Below are positions 1-6,670 of a stretch of DNA of 13,513 nt, piece after piece (the first letter of the stretch is position 1; every line of letters begins with the position of its first letter). Both the position numbers and the translations under genes were made by a program. Source of the stretch: JAOPZW01 sp036379935 (GTDB taxonomy: Bacteria > Actinomycetota > Thermoleophilia > Solirubrobacterales > Solirubrobacteraceae); the NCBI GenBank assembly GCA_036379935.1, contig DASVFT010000071.1:1-13513 (forward strand). The letters run 5' to 3'. The notes under the pieces are model-generated. The model searched no databases. It was given only the letters and a program-made list of their open reading frames with translations, and was not told the DNA's origin.

Positions 1-18
1 CGGGGTCCTCGGGGCGTC

Positions 19-333
19 CTAGCCGCGCGCGAAGGCGGCTCGCGCGGGGGCGAGCACGACCCGGACCTGCACGCGGGCCGGGCGCGTCGGGTGGGCGAGC
101 GAGAGGAAGTCCCGCACGACCGCGCTGTGCTGGCAGTACGGGCACGCGAGCGCGTCCGTGGGCGCCACCGGTCCGCGGAGGAGCGCGACGGGCGCATCGC
201 ACCGTGGGCAGGCCAGGGTGCCCGTGCCGAGCCGTCCGCGCGCGGTGCGGCGATGCTCGTGCGCGCCGGCCACGTCGCCGACCGGACCGGAGCGGACCGG
301 CTCGGAGCCGTCGATGCCGCGCTGGAAGCCCAT
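19..333 (-). CDS. Small zinc-ribbon protein, function unknown
   Basis: This is a 104-residue protein whose only recognisable element is a CxxC...CxxC pair (C42, C45 and C64, C67), the layout of a four-cysteine zinc ribbon. The 41 residues before the first knuckle are rich in Gly and Arg. The roughly 37 residues after the second are mixed and end in an Ala/Arg-rich tail. No signal peptide or membrane segment is visible, so it should be cytosolic. The ATG at 333 is supported by a TAGACT hexamer 6 nt upstream, consistent with a leaderless transcript. It is divergent from the FKBP gene. I do not recognise a named family; zinc ribbons of this type occur in nucleic-acid-binding and protein-docking proteins, but nothing here picks one. 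Reading-frame confidence is good, functional confidence low. Confidence 0.6.
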   Translation of the reverse strand: MGFQRGIDGSEPVRSGPVGDVAGAHEHRRTARGRLGTGTLACPRCDAPVALLRGPVAPTDALACPYCQHSAVVRDFLSLAHPTRPARVQVRVVLAPARAAFARG

Positions 334-339
334 CGGATC

Positions 340-345
340 AGTCTA
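340..345 (-). promoter_or_regulatory. Putative -10 box (TAGACT) for the zinc-ribbon gene
   Basis: On the minus strand TAGACT matches the actinobacterial -10 pattern TANNNT and ends 6 nt before the ATG at 333. That would place the transcription start at or next to the start codon. No convincing -35 element is seen. The same hexamer precedes the SRPBCC gene at 7210-7215. Confidence 0.45.
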
Positions 346-384
346 CGAACCGGCGCGTGCCGCCGCCCGCGGCACCATCCGGGC

Positions 385-390
385 TACCGT
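385..390 (+). promoter_or_regulatory. Putative -10 box (TACCGT) for the FKBP gene
   Basis: TACCGT fits TANNNT and lies 7 nt upstream of the ATG at 398, the spacing expected for a leaderless mRNA. It favours the ATG at 398 over the in-frame GTG at 389 and over farther upstream in-frame starts. No -35 element is recognisable. Confidence 0.45.
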
Positions 391-397
391 GAGGTCC

Positions 398-775
398 ATG
401 GCCACCAACGAGAAGCCCGAAGTCGACGTCCCCGACCAGCCGCCGTCCTACCAGCTCGAGCTCGAGGACCTGACCGTCGGCGACGGCGAGGAGGCCGTCG
501 CCGGACGGGTCGTCGAGGTCCACTACGTCGGCGTGTCGTGGGCCACCGGCCAGCAGTTCGACGCCTCGTGGGACCGCGGCCAGACCTTCAAGTTCGGCCT
601 CGGCAAGGGCCAGGTCATCCCCGGGTGGGACCAGGGCGTGGCCGGCATGAAGGTCGGCGGGCGCCGGCGCATCACGATCCCGCCGCAGCTGGCCTACGGC
701 AAGCGCGGCGCCGGCGGAGTCATCGGGCCCGACGAGACGCTCGTCTTCGTGGTCGACCTCGTCGGGGTCCACTGA
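398..775 (+). CDS. FKBP-type peptidyl-prolyl cis-trans isomerase
   Basis: A single-domain FKBP of 125 residues that catalyses cis-trans isomerisation of Xaa-Pro bonds during protein folding. The FK506-binding pocket is recognisable by comparison with FKBP12: VHYVG around Y43, FDAS at F54-D55, F64 in TFKFGLGKG, VIPGW with V73, I74 and W77, LAYG with Y100, and F117 in the last strand. There is no signal peptide or lipobox, so it should be cytosolic. The length suits a stand-alone FKBP (about 110 residues) with a short N-terminal extension. The open frame continues upstream to 158, but conservation begins only after residue 15 and a TANNNT box lies 7 nt before this ATG, so the short form is preferred. 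It is convergent with topB, with 12 bp between stop codons. Family assignment is very secure; the cellular clients are unknown. Confidence 0.93.
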   Translation: MATNEKPEVDVPDQPPSYQLELEDLTVGDGEEAVAGRVVEVHYVGVSWATGQQFDASWDRGQTFKFGLGKGQVIPGWDQGVAGMKVGGRRRITIPPQLAYGKRGAGGVIGPDETLVFVVDLVGVH

Positions 776-780
776 GGCCG

Positions 781-797
781 CGCCGCGCTACGCGGCG
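781..797. terminator. GC-rich hairpin at the FKBP/topB convergent junction
   Basis: A perfect 7-bp inverted repeat (CGCCGCG / CGCGGCG) encloses a 3-nt loop that is the topB stop codon. It begins 5 nt after the FKBP stop. It lacks a T-tract, so it is at best a weak or Rho-assisted bidirectional terminator. Confidence 0.3.
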
Positions 798-3049
798 GCC
801 GCGCCCTCGTCCGCCCGCGCGGCGCCCTCCCCGACGGCGGCCTCCTCGGCCTCGGGCGGCTTGGCGCCCTCCTTGGCCCACGGCTCGTCGAACTCCACGC
901 GCCAGCGGCCCTCGTCGTTCTGCTCCAGCGCCAGGCGCGCCCGGAAGGAGCGCCCCGAGCGCCCCTTGAAGCCCGTCACCGGCGCGGCGGTGAAGCCCTT
1001 CTGGATGAGCTCGCGCGCGGTCACGATGGGAAGCTGCTTGCCGGCCTTCGACTTCCAGATGACGAAGCCGCAGCCCGGATCCTCGCGCGACCAGCACGAG
1101 TAGCCCTTGCGGTTCTCGACGATGTCGTGGCCGCACACCGGGCACGGCCCCAGGTTGGCGCGCGGGATGCGCACGTCCTTCAGGGTCGTGTCGAGCACGC
1201 CGACGGTCTCGCCGGCGAACTTCGCGATGTCGTCCATGAACTTCTCGCGCTGCTCCTCGCCCTCCTCGATCCGCGCGAGCCGGTGCTCCCAGTCGCCGGT
1301 GAGCGCGGGCGAGGTCAGCGGATGCGCGCCGAGCAGGCGCACGACGTTGAGGCCCTTCTCGGTGGCCACGAGCGCGCGCGCGTCGCGCTCGACGTAGCCG
1401 ACGTCGATGAGGCGCTCGATGATCGCCGCCCGCGTGGCCGGCGTGCCGATCCCCGAGTCCTTCATGGCCTCGCGCAGCTCCTCGTCGTCGACGAGCTTGC
1501 CCGCCGTCTCCATCGCCCCCAGCAGCGAGGCGTCGCTGTAGCGCCGCGGCGGCTTGGTCTCCTTCTCCAGCGACTGGACGTCGCGCGTGTCCACGGCCTC
1601 GCCGCGCGCCAGGCGCGGCAGCTGCTGGTCGCGTCCCTCGTCGTCGTCGGCCGCGGCTTCGCCCTCCGGCAGCTCGCCGTAGACCCCGCGCCAGCCCGGG
1701 ACGAGCAGGACCTTGCCCCGCGTGCGGAAGACGTGCGACGCGACGGTGGTCTCGACGCGCGTGTTCTCGAACTCGGCGTCGGGGTGGAAGACGGCCAGGA
1801 AGCGCCGCGCCACGAGGTCGTACACGCGCCGGTCGTCCTCGTTCATCCGCCCGAGGTCGTGGTCGGAGTTGGTGGGGATGATGGCGTGGTGGTCGCCGAC
1901 CTTGGCGTCGTCCACCACGCGCGCGAGGGGCAGCAGGTCGAGCGACTGCACGTAGGCGGCCCCCTCGCGGTACTCCGGGCGCCGCCCCACGCGGCCGGCG
2001 ATCTCCTTGAGGTCGCCGACCATGTCGCTCGTCAGGTAGCGCGAGCTCGTGCGCGGATAGGTCAGCGCCTTGTGCTCCTCGTAGCAGCGCTGCGCGGCGG
2101 CCAGCGTGCGGCGCGCGCTGAAGCCGTAGCGCGTGTTGGCCTCGCGCTGGAGCGACGTCAGGTCGTACAGGAGCGGCGGGCGCTCCTTGCGCTTGGTCTT
2201 GTCGAGCTTGGTGATCTCGCCGCGGACGCCGCGCACGGCCTCGACGACGGCCTGCGCCTCCTCGGCTGCCTTCAGCCGCGGCTGCGCCCCGGCGTGGTAG
2301 CGGCCCTCGTAGCGGCGCGCGCCCGCCTCTCCCTGCGATCGAGCCTCGAAGACGGCGTCGACCAGCCAGTACTTCTCGGGCGTGAAGGCGCGGATCTCCT
2401 CCTCGCGGCGGGCGATGATGGCCAGCGTGGGCGTCTGGACGCGCCCGAGGGACACTGCCCCGTCGAAGGACGAGCGCAGGCGGATGGTGGCCGCCCGCGT
2501 GGCGTTCATGCCCACGATCCAGTCGGCCTCCGAGCGCGACTTGGCCGCGTCGCGCAGGGCCGTCAGGTCGCCGCCGTCGCGCAGCTGGCCGAAGGCCTCG
2601 CGCATGGCCTGGTTCGTCATCGAGTTCAGCCACAGCCGCAGGACGGGCTTGTCGGACTTCACGTACTCGTAGATGTAGGTGAAGATCAGCTCGCCCTCGC
2701 GACCGGCGTCGCAGGCGTTGACGACGTGCTCGACGTCGTCGCGGCGCAGCTGGTCGCGCACGACCTTCATCTGCTTCTCGGAGCGCTCGTCGCGGACGAC
2801 GAGCTTGAAGCGGCGCGGGACGATCGGCAGGTCGGCCATGCGCCACTTCTTGTACTTGTCGTCGTACTCGTCGGGCTCGGCGAGCTGGACGAGGTGGCCG
2901 ACGGCCCACGTGATGACGTGCTCGGGGCCTTCGAGCCAGCGCGCGGTCTTCTCGCCCGCTCCGGTGTGCTTCTCGAACGGGCCGGGCAGCACGCGGGCGA
3001 GGTCCTGGCCCACGGACGGCTTCTCGGCGATGACGAGGGTCTTGGCCAT
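788..3049 (-). CDS. topB: Type IA DNA topoisomerase, TopB (topoisomerase III) class
   Basis: A 753-residue type IA topoisomerase that relaxes or decatenates DNA by passing strands through a transient 5'-phosphotyrosyl break. The N-terminal Toprim domain has E9 in the AEKPS motif and D114-A-G-R-E-G-E120. The catalytic tyrosine is Y331 in LTYPRTSSRYL. A helical clamp with GIGTPATR (533-540) and a conserved HPLTSP stretch follow. Near the C-terminus is one four-cysteine zinc finger (C636, C639, C652, C660), then a topoisomerase C-terminal repeat (about 663-725) and a low-complexity Ala/Glu tail. E. coli TopB is about 650 residues; the extra length is the C-terminal repeat and tail. The DAGREGE Toprim variant, with Gly where E. 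coli enzymes have a second Asp, is the form I associate with Bacillus-type TopB. The start has TAGCCT 9 nt upstream and no ribosome binding site. It lies 44 bp downstream of the MarP-like gene in the same direction. TopB rather than TopA is favoured by the DAGREGE motif and the single zinc finger. Confidence 0.93.
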   Translation of the reverse strand: MAKTLVIAEKPSVGQDLARVLPGPFEKHTGAGEKTARWLEGPEHVITWAVGHLVQLAEPDEYDDKYKKWRMADLPIVPRRFKLVVRDERSEKQMKVVRDQLRRDDVEHVVNACDAGREGELIFTYIYEYVKSDKPVLRLWLNSMTNQAMREAFGQLRDGGDLTALRDAAKSRSEADWIVGMNATRAATIRLRSSFDGAVSLGRVQTPTLAIIARREEEIRAFTPEKYWLVDAVFEARSQGEAGARRYEGRYHAGAQPRLKAAEEAQAVVEAVRGVRGEITKLDKTKRKERPPLLYDLTSLQREANTRYGFSARRTLAAAQRCYEEHKALTYPRTSSRYLTSDMVGDLKEIAGRVGRRPEYREGAAYVQSLDLLPLARVVDDAKVGDHHAIIPTNSDHDLGRMNEDDRRVYDLVARRFLAVFHPDAEFENTRVETTVASHVFRTRGKVLLVPGWRGVYGELPEGEAAADDDEGRDQQLPRLARGEAVDTRDVQSLEKETKPPRRYSDASLLGAMETAGKLVDDEELREAMKDSGIGTPATRAAIIERLIDVGYVERDARALVATEKGLNVVRLLGAHPLTSPALTGDWEHRLARIEEGEEQREKFMDDIAKFAGETVGVLDTTLKDVRIPRANLGPCPVCGHDIVENRKGYSCWSREDPGCGFVIWKSKAGKQLPIVTARELIQKGFTAAPVTGFKGRSGRSFRARLALEQNDEGRWRVEFDEPWAKEGAKPPEAEEAAVGEGAARADEGAAAA

Positions 3050-3058
3050 GAACGCGGG

Positions 3059-3064
3059 AGGCTA
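3059..3064 (-). promoter_or_regulatory. Putative -10 box (TAGCCT) for topB
   Basis: TAGCCT on the minus strand ends 9 nt before the topB ATG at 3049, inside the 44-bp gap after the protease gene. It suggests topB has its own near-leaderless promoter even though it follows the protease gene. The same hexamer precedes that gene at 4258-4263. Confidence 0.4.
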
Positions 3065-3093
3065 GCGGGTGCCGGCGAGGCGGCCGGGAAGGG

Positions 3094-4245
3094 TCAGCGG
3101 GCGCAGGGTCCCGTCGAGACCGCCTCGCGGGCGCCGGCGCGGACGAGGTCGCGCTGCACGACCGCGTTGGGCACGCCGTAGCCGCCCGGCGGGCCGCCCC
3201 GGGCGGCGGCGAAGACGGTGGTGACCACCCGGCCCTCCGTGTCGACCATCGGCCCGCCCGAGTTGCCGGGCCGCACCGTACCGCGCAGCGTCGCGATCGA
3301 GCGCCGCACCGGCCCGCGACCGTACGCGTCCTGCGTGATCACCGTCCGCGTGGCCCCCAGCCGTCCGGCGCGCACGTCGTATGGGCCGTTCTCGGGGAAG
3401 CCGAGGATGGCGGCCGGCGTGCCGGCGCTCGGGTCTGGCGCGAGCTCCAGCGTGCGGCCGATGAGGCCGTCGACGCGCAGGATCGCAAGGTCGTTGTGGG
3501 GATCGAAGACGACCGCCTGCGCGGTGAGCTCGGGATCCTCCCCGGCCACCTTCACGGTCGTGTTGCTCTGGCCGGCGACGACGTGCGCGTTGGTCACCAC
3601 CAGGTCCGCGCGGGCGATCCAGCCCGAGCCCTCCACGCCCAGGCCGCAGGCCGTGCCCTGCACCTTGACCACGCCCTGGGCGGCGGCGCGCACCTGGGGA
3701 TCGCCCGCCACGGCGGCCCGCGGCGCGGCCACGTCGGCGGGCGGCCCATCGATGCTCGGGAACGGATCGAAGCGGGCCAGCGCGTTGAGGATCGGCCCGG
3801 ACGGCGGCAGCAGGCCGTTGAGGGCCTGCAGGATCGTCGAGCGCTGGATGTCGTCGCGCAGGCCGCGCGTGGGCGGCGCCTGGAGCGCCACGGCGCCGGC
3901 CAGCCACACGAGGCCGAGCGCGACCGCCCCGCTGAGCACGGCGCCGGCCGCGCCGTCGAGCACCCCGAAGCCGGGCACGATGAGGCGCCGGCGCAGCCCA
4001 TAGCCCAGCGCCTCGAGCAGCGTGGCGAGCAGGATCCCACCGAGCAGCGCGCCGACGAGGCCGAACAGCGGCGCGTACGGCGACTGCGACCCCGCGGAGA
4101 TCAGCACCTGCCCGAGCCGAGCGCCCGCGAACAGCCCACCGACGAAGCCGACGAGGGTCGCCGCCCCGACGAGGAAGCCCTGGAAGTAGCCCCCCGCGGC
4201 GACGACGAGCGTCAGGATGACAATGATCCAATCCAGGGCGGTCAC
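3094..4245 (-). CDS. marP: MarP-like membrane serine protease (CvpA-type domain plus trypsin-like domain)
   Basis: A 383-residue protein with two parts. Residues 1-125 form about four hydrophobic helices (roughly 5-22, 27-48, 58-80, 98-122) of the CvpA/colicin V production type. Residues 185-383 are a chymotrypsin-fold protease placed outside the membrane. The catalytic triad is visible: H221 in TNAHVVAG, D252 in DPHNDLAIL, S329 in RPGNSGGP. C200 and C381 bracket the protease domain, as do the two cysteines that form the disulfide in Mycobacterium tuberculosis MarP (Rv3671c). In mycobacteria MarP is needed for acid resistance and cleaves the peptidoglycan hydrolase RipA; whether that applies here is inference. 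The start is GTG at 4245, with TAGCCT 12 nt upstream and no ribosome binding site. It is divergent from a penicillin-binding protein gene with only 26 bp between the starts. Family confidence is high; the symbol is used by analogy. Confidence 0.9.
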   Translation of the reverse strand: MTALDWIIVILTLVVAAGGYFQGFLVGAATLVGFVGGLFAGARLGQVLISAGSQSPYAPLFGLVGALLGGILLATLLEALGYGLRRRLIVPGFGVLDGAAGAVLSGAVALGLVWLAGAVALQAPPTRGLRDDIQRSTILQALNGLLPPSGPILNALARFDPFPSIDGPPADVAAPRAAVAGDPQVRAAAQGVVKVQGTACGLGVEGSGWIARADLVVTNAHVVAGQSNTTVKVAGEDPELTAQAVVFDPHNDLAILRVDGLIGRTLELAPDPSAGTPAAILGFPENGPYDVRAGRLGATRTVITQDAYGRGPVRRSIATLRGTVRPGNSGGPMVDTEGRVVTTVFAAARGGPPGGYGVPNAVVQRDLVRAGAREAVSTGPCAR

Positions 4246-4254
4246 CGGCGGGCG

Positions 4255-4270
4255 GGCAGGCTACCCTGCC
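4255..4270. repeat. Inverted repeat GGCAGG-CTAC-CCTGCC in the divergent promoter
   Basis: A perfect 6-bp dyad with a 4-nt centre fills most of the 26-bp gap between the divergent protease and PBP start codons and coincides with the overlapping -10 boxes. It could be an operator for a dimeric regulator or simply the symmetric core of a bidirectional promoter. Confidence 0.45.
4258..4267. promoter_or_regulatory. Overlapping divergent -10 boxes (TAGCCT - / TACCCT +)
   Basis: The ten bases AGGCTACCCT contain TACCCT on the + strand (4262-4267), 4 nt before the PBP ATG. They also contain TAGCCT on the - strand (4263 to 4258), 12 nt before the protease GTG. The two boxes share the central TA. This looks like a single bidirectional promoter core; shared or overlapping -10 elements are a known cause of divergent bacterial transcription. 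Confidence 0.45.
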
Positions 4271-4271
4271 G

Positions 4272-6065
4272 ATGGACTTGGACACGCGGGTGACGACATC
4301 GGGGGGCGGACGCCGGTCGCCACGTCCACGGCGCCCGCCACCCGCGCGCCGGCCGTCCTCTCCGGGCGGGCGCAGGCGCGGACGCCAGCGCGCAGCCGCC
4401 GTGTTGGGCCTGTGCGGCGTCGCCTTCCTCGGCGGCGTCGTGGTCGGCGCTCGCCATACGCCGGCCGGCCAGGATCGCGCGGAGCGCTTCGCCGCCGCCT
4501 GGGAGCGCGGCGACTACGCGACCATGTACGCGCAGCTGACCGACGCCGAGCGCGGCCGCGTCAAGCCCCTGAGCTTCGTCCGCGCCTATCAGGAGACGAT
4601 GCGCACCGCGACGGCGGCGAAGCTCGTCACCGGCAAGCCGCGCAAGGACGGCGATGCCTACCGCGTGCCGGTACGGGTGCAGACGCGCATCTTCGGGAGG
4701 ATCGAAGGCGAGGTCCTCGTACCGGCCACCGAGGCCGGCGTCGACTGGTCGCGGGCGCTCGTCTTCCCCGGCCTCGCCGCCGGCGAGCGGCTGAAGCGCG
4801 TGACCACGATGCCGCCACGCGCCACGCTGCTGGCGCGCGATCGCACCGTCCTCGCCAAGGGCGACGATCGCGTCTCCTCCTCGCCGGTCGCCGGCGAGGT
4901 CGTCGGCCAGCTCGGCCCGATCCCGCCCGAGCGCCGCCAGGCGCTCGCCGCGCTGGGCGTCCCCGCCGATGCCGAGGTCGGCGTCTCGGGGCTCGAGCGG
5001 ATCTTCGACGAGCGCCTGATCGGGCGGCCGGGCGGCGAGCTCGTGGCCGGCACGCGCGTGCTCACGCGCACCCGGCCCCGGCAGGCACCGGCCGTCCGCA
5101 CGACGATCTCGCTGCCGGTCGAGCAGGCGACCGTGGCCTCGATCAGCGGGCGCCTGGGCGGCGCGGTCGCGCTCCAGCCACGCACCGGCGCCATCCTCGG
5201 CTTCGCGGGCATCGCCTTCTCGGGCCTTCAGCCCCCCGGGTCGACGTTCAAGATGGTCACCGCCACGGGCGCGCTGGAGGCGGGGATCACGAGCCCCTCG
5301 AAGGCCTACCCGATCGAGACGAAGGCCGTCCTGGAGGGCGTCGAGCTCGAGAACGCCAACGGCGAGGCATGCGGTGGCACGCTGGTGCTGTCCTTCGCGC
5401 GGTCGTGCAACTCCGTCTTCGCGCCGCTCGGCGTCCAGCTCGGGGCGCGGCGGCTGGTCGCCGTCGCCGAACGCTACGGCTTCAACCAGGCGCCCGACAT
5501 CGCGGGCGCCGCCCAGAGCACGATCCCGCCGGCCGCCGAGATCGGCGACGACCTGGCGCTGGGCTCCTCGGCCATCGGACAGGGCCGCGTGCAGGCGACG
5601 GCACTGCAGATGGCGACCGTGGCGGCCGCCATCGGCCTGCGCGGGCGCCGCCCGCACCTCACGCTCGACTACGACGTCGCCCGGGGCCGAGCGGCCACCG
5701 AGCGCGCCACGAGCGTGCGCGTCGCGCGCACGATGGAGCGCCTCATGCTGGCCGTCGTCCGCGGCGGCACCGGGGTGGGCGCCGCCATCCCGGGCGTCGA
5801 GGTGGCGGGCAAGACCGGCACCGCCGAGCTCAAGACGACCAAGCGCTGCGAGGTCGACCCCGAGCACCCCGAGCTCTGCCCGCCGCAGGAGCAGAAGGAC
5901 GATCCCACCGACACCGACGCGTGGTTCGCCGCCTATGCTCCGGCCGGCAAGGGCCATCCGCACGTCGCGGTGGCCGTCCTCCTCGTCGCCTCGGGGGCCG
6001 GAGGCGACACCGCCGCCCCCGCCGCCAGGCAGATCCTGATCGCGGGCCTGAAGGCCACCCACTAG
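4272..6065 (+). CDS. Class B penicillin-binding protein (transpeptidase) with NTF2-like MecA_N-type domain
   Basis: A 597-residue peptidoglycan DD-transpeptidase that cross-links stem peptides outside the membrane. A basic, Pro/Arg-rich cytoplasmic tail (1-41) precedes one transmembrane anchor (about 42-60). Residues 64-165 resemble the NTF2-like MecA N-terminal domain. The dimerisation domain begins at about 182 with PRATLLARDRTVLA, a divergent form of the usual RGxIxDRxG motif. The transpeptidase domain (about 295-590) has SxxK at S324-T-F-K327, SCN at 378-380 and KTG at 514-516, all intact. The layout and size resemble the Mycobacterium penicillin-binding lipoprotein Rv2864c. The LGLC at 45-48 is a poor lipobox because position -1 is Leu, so a transmembrane anchor is more likely. 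A segment after KTG (about 522-548) carries C526 and C536, a possible disulfide. No Shine-Dalgarno is seen; ATG 4272 follows TACCCT by 4 nt, and GTG 4290 is an alternative start. FtsI is less likely because of the MecA_N-type domain. Confidence 0.92.
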   Translation: MDLDTRVTTSGGGRRSPRPRRPPPARRPSSPGGRRRGRQRAAAVLGLCGVAFLGGVVVGARHTPAGQDRAERFAAAWERGDYATMYAQLTDAERGRVKPLSFVRAYQETMRTATAAKLVTGKPRKDGDAYRVPVRVQTRIFGRIEGEVLVPATEAGVDWSRALVFPGLAAGERLKRVTTMPPRATLLARDRTVLAKGDDRVSSSPVAGEVVGQLGPIPPERRQALAALGVPADAEVGVSGLERIFDERLIGRPGGELVAGTRVLTRTRPRQAPAVRTTISLPVEQATVASISGRLGGAVALQPRTGAILGFAGIAFSGLQPPGSTFKMVTATGALEAGITSPSKAYPIETKAVLEGVELENANGEACGGTLVLSFARSCNSVFAPLGVQLGARRLVAVAERYGFNQAPDIAGAAQSTIPPAAEIGDDLALGSSAIGQGRVQATALQMATVAAAIGLRGRRPHLTLDYDVARGRAATERATSVRVARTMERLMLAVVRGGTGVGAAIPGVEVAGKTGTAELKTTKRCEVDPEHPELCPPQEQKDDPTDTDAWFAAYAPAGKGHPHVAVAVLLVASGAGGDTAAPAARQILIAGLKATH

Positions 6066-6081
6066 CGACCGCGTGCGCTAG
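6062..6081. terminator. Inverted repeat spanning the convergent stop codons
   Basis: CTAGCG and CGCTAG form a perfect 6-bp dyad around an 8-nt loop, and each arm contains the stop codon of one convergent gene (PBP on +, lipoprotein on -). There is no T-tract, so any terminator activity would be weak; it may be a compact shared 3' end. Confidence 0.25.
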
Positions 6082-6638
6082 ACGTCGAGATCGATCGTCC
6101 CGACCTCGTTGCCCGTGCCCGCCGGCGCCGGGATGCGCAGCTCGAGCGGACGGTTCTCGAGGTTCCTGAAGGGGATCTTGAACAGCAGCAGCGCGCCCTG
6201 GATCGAGTTCTGCCCCGCGGGGCTGTCGGGCAGCGGCAGGATCTGCTCGGGGCCGATCGTCCCGGCTCGATAGGCGAAGACGTTCTTGGGGCCGAACTGG
6301 ATCGGCCGATACACGTTGTCCTGCGTGTCGACGATCTCGTACTGCGCGGCGGCCGGCTGCGGGTCGTCGGTCTCGTTCTCGACGCGCATGAAGACCGCGA
6401 ACCACTCGTCGGCGGGGCCGAGGTCCTGGCCCGACGGCAGGTCGACCAGGTAGGCGCGGTCCTCGGTGCTGGTCGGGTTCAGCAGCCGCGAGATCTGCAC
6501 CTGGTACTTCAGCGGACCGACGTCGACGTATTCGCCCTCGGTGGCGGCATGGAGCGTGCGCGCATGCCTGTTGCCGCACGCCCCGAGGGCGAGGGCCGCG
6601 AGGGCGACGAGCAGCAACGTGAGCGAGCGCCGGAGCAT
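6078..6638 (-). CDS. Putative lipoprotein, DUF4352-like extracellular domain
   Basis: A 186-residue secreted protein. It starts with MLRRS, a hydrophobic stretch (about 6-19) and the lipobox LGAC with the lipidated cysteine at C21, so it should be anchored to the outer face of the membrane. The remainder looks like an immunoglobulin-like beta-sandwich. Around 45-100 it reads as binding-partner-type strands (KYQVQISRLLN, EWFAVFMRVENET), followed by YEIVDTQDNVYRP, a pattern common in DUF4352/telokin-like lipoproteins. No catalytic motif is seen. The reading frame is open far upstream, but ATG 6638 is the only start that places a signal peptide at the N-terminus. It lies 32 bp downstream of the SRPBCC gene in the same direction, with its own TAGAGT box. 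The domain family is an inference from the pattern; the lipoprotein call is strong. Confidence 0.8.
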   Translation of the reverse strand: MLRRSLTLLLVALAALALGACGNRHARTLHAATEGEYVDVGPLKYQVQISRLLNPTSTEDRAYLVDLPSGQDLGPADEWFAVFMRVENETDDPQPAAAQYEIVDTQDNVYRPIQFGPKNVFAYRAGTIGPEQILPLPDSPAGQNSIQGALLLFKIPFRNLENRPLELRIPAPAGTGNEVGTIDLDV

Positions 6639-6651
6639 CGGGCGGGGCCGG

Positions 6652-6657
6652 ACTCTA
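6652..6657 (-). promoter_or_regulatory. Putative -10 box (TAGAGT) for the lipoprotein gene
   Basis: TAGAGT on the minus strand is 13 nt before the ATG at 6638, in the 32-bp gap after the SRPBCC gene. It would give a leader of only a few bases. The spacing is the longest of the set, so this is one of the weaker examples. Confidence 0.33.
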
Positions 6658-6670
6658 CCCCTCTTGCTCG

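Noticed and set aside
158..397. An 80-residue N-terminal extension of the FKBP protein
   Set aside because: It overlaps the divergent zinc-ribbon gene, resembles no signal or domain, and the ATG at 398 has a TANNNT box at leaderless spacing.
1127..3181. A 684-codon open frame on the + strand antisense to topB
   Set aside because: It mirrors topB codon bias in high-GC DNA. The product is low-complexity, rich in Val, Leu, Arg, Ala and Gly, with no motif, while topB on the other strand has every expected motif.
4398..4420. A lipobox in the PBP (LGLC at residues 45-48)
   Set aside because: Position -1 is Leu rather than Gly, Ala or Ser, and the hydrophobic stretch continues past the cysteine as a transmembrane anchor.
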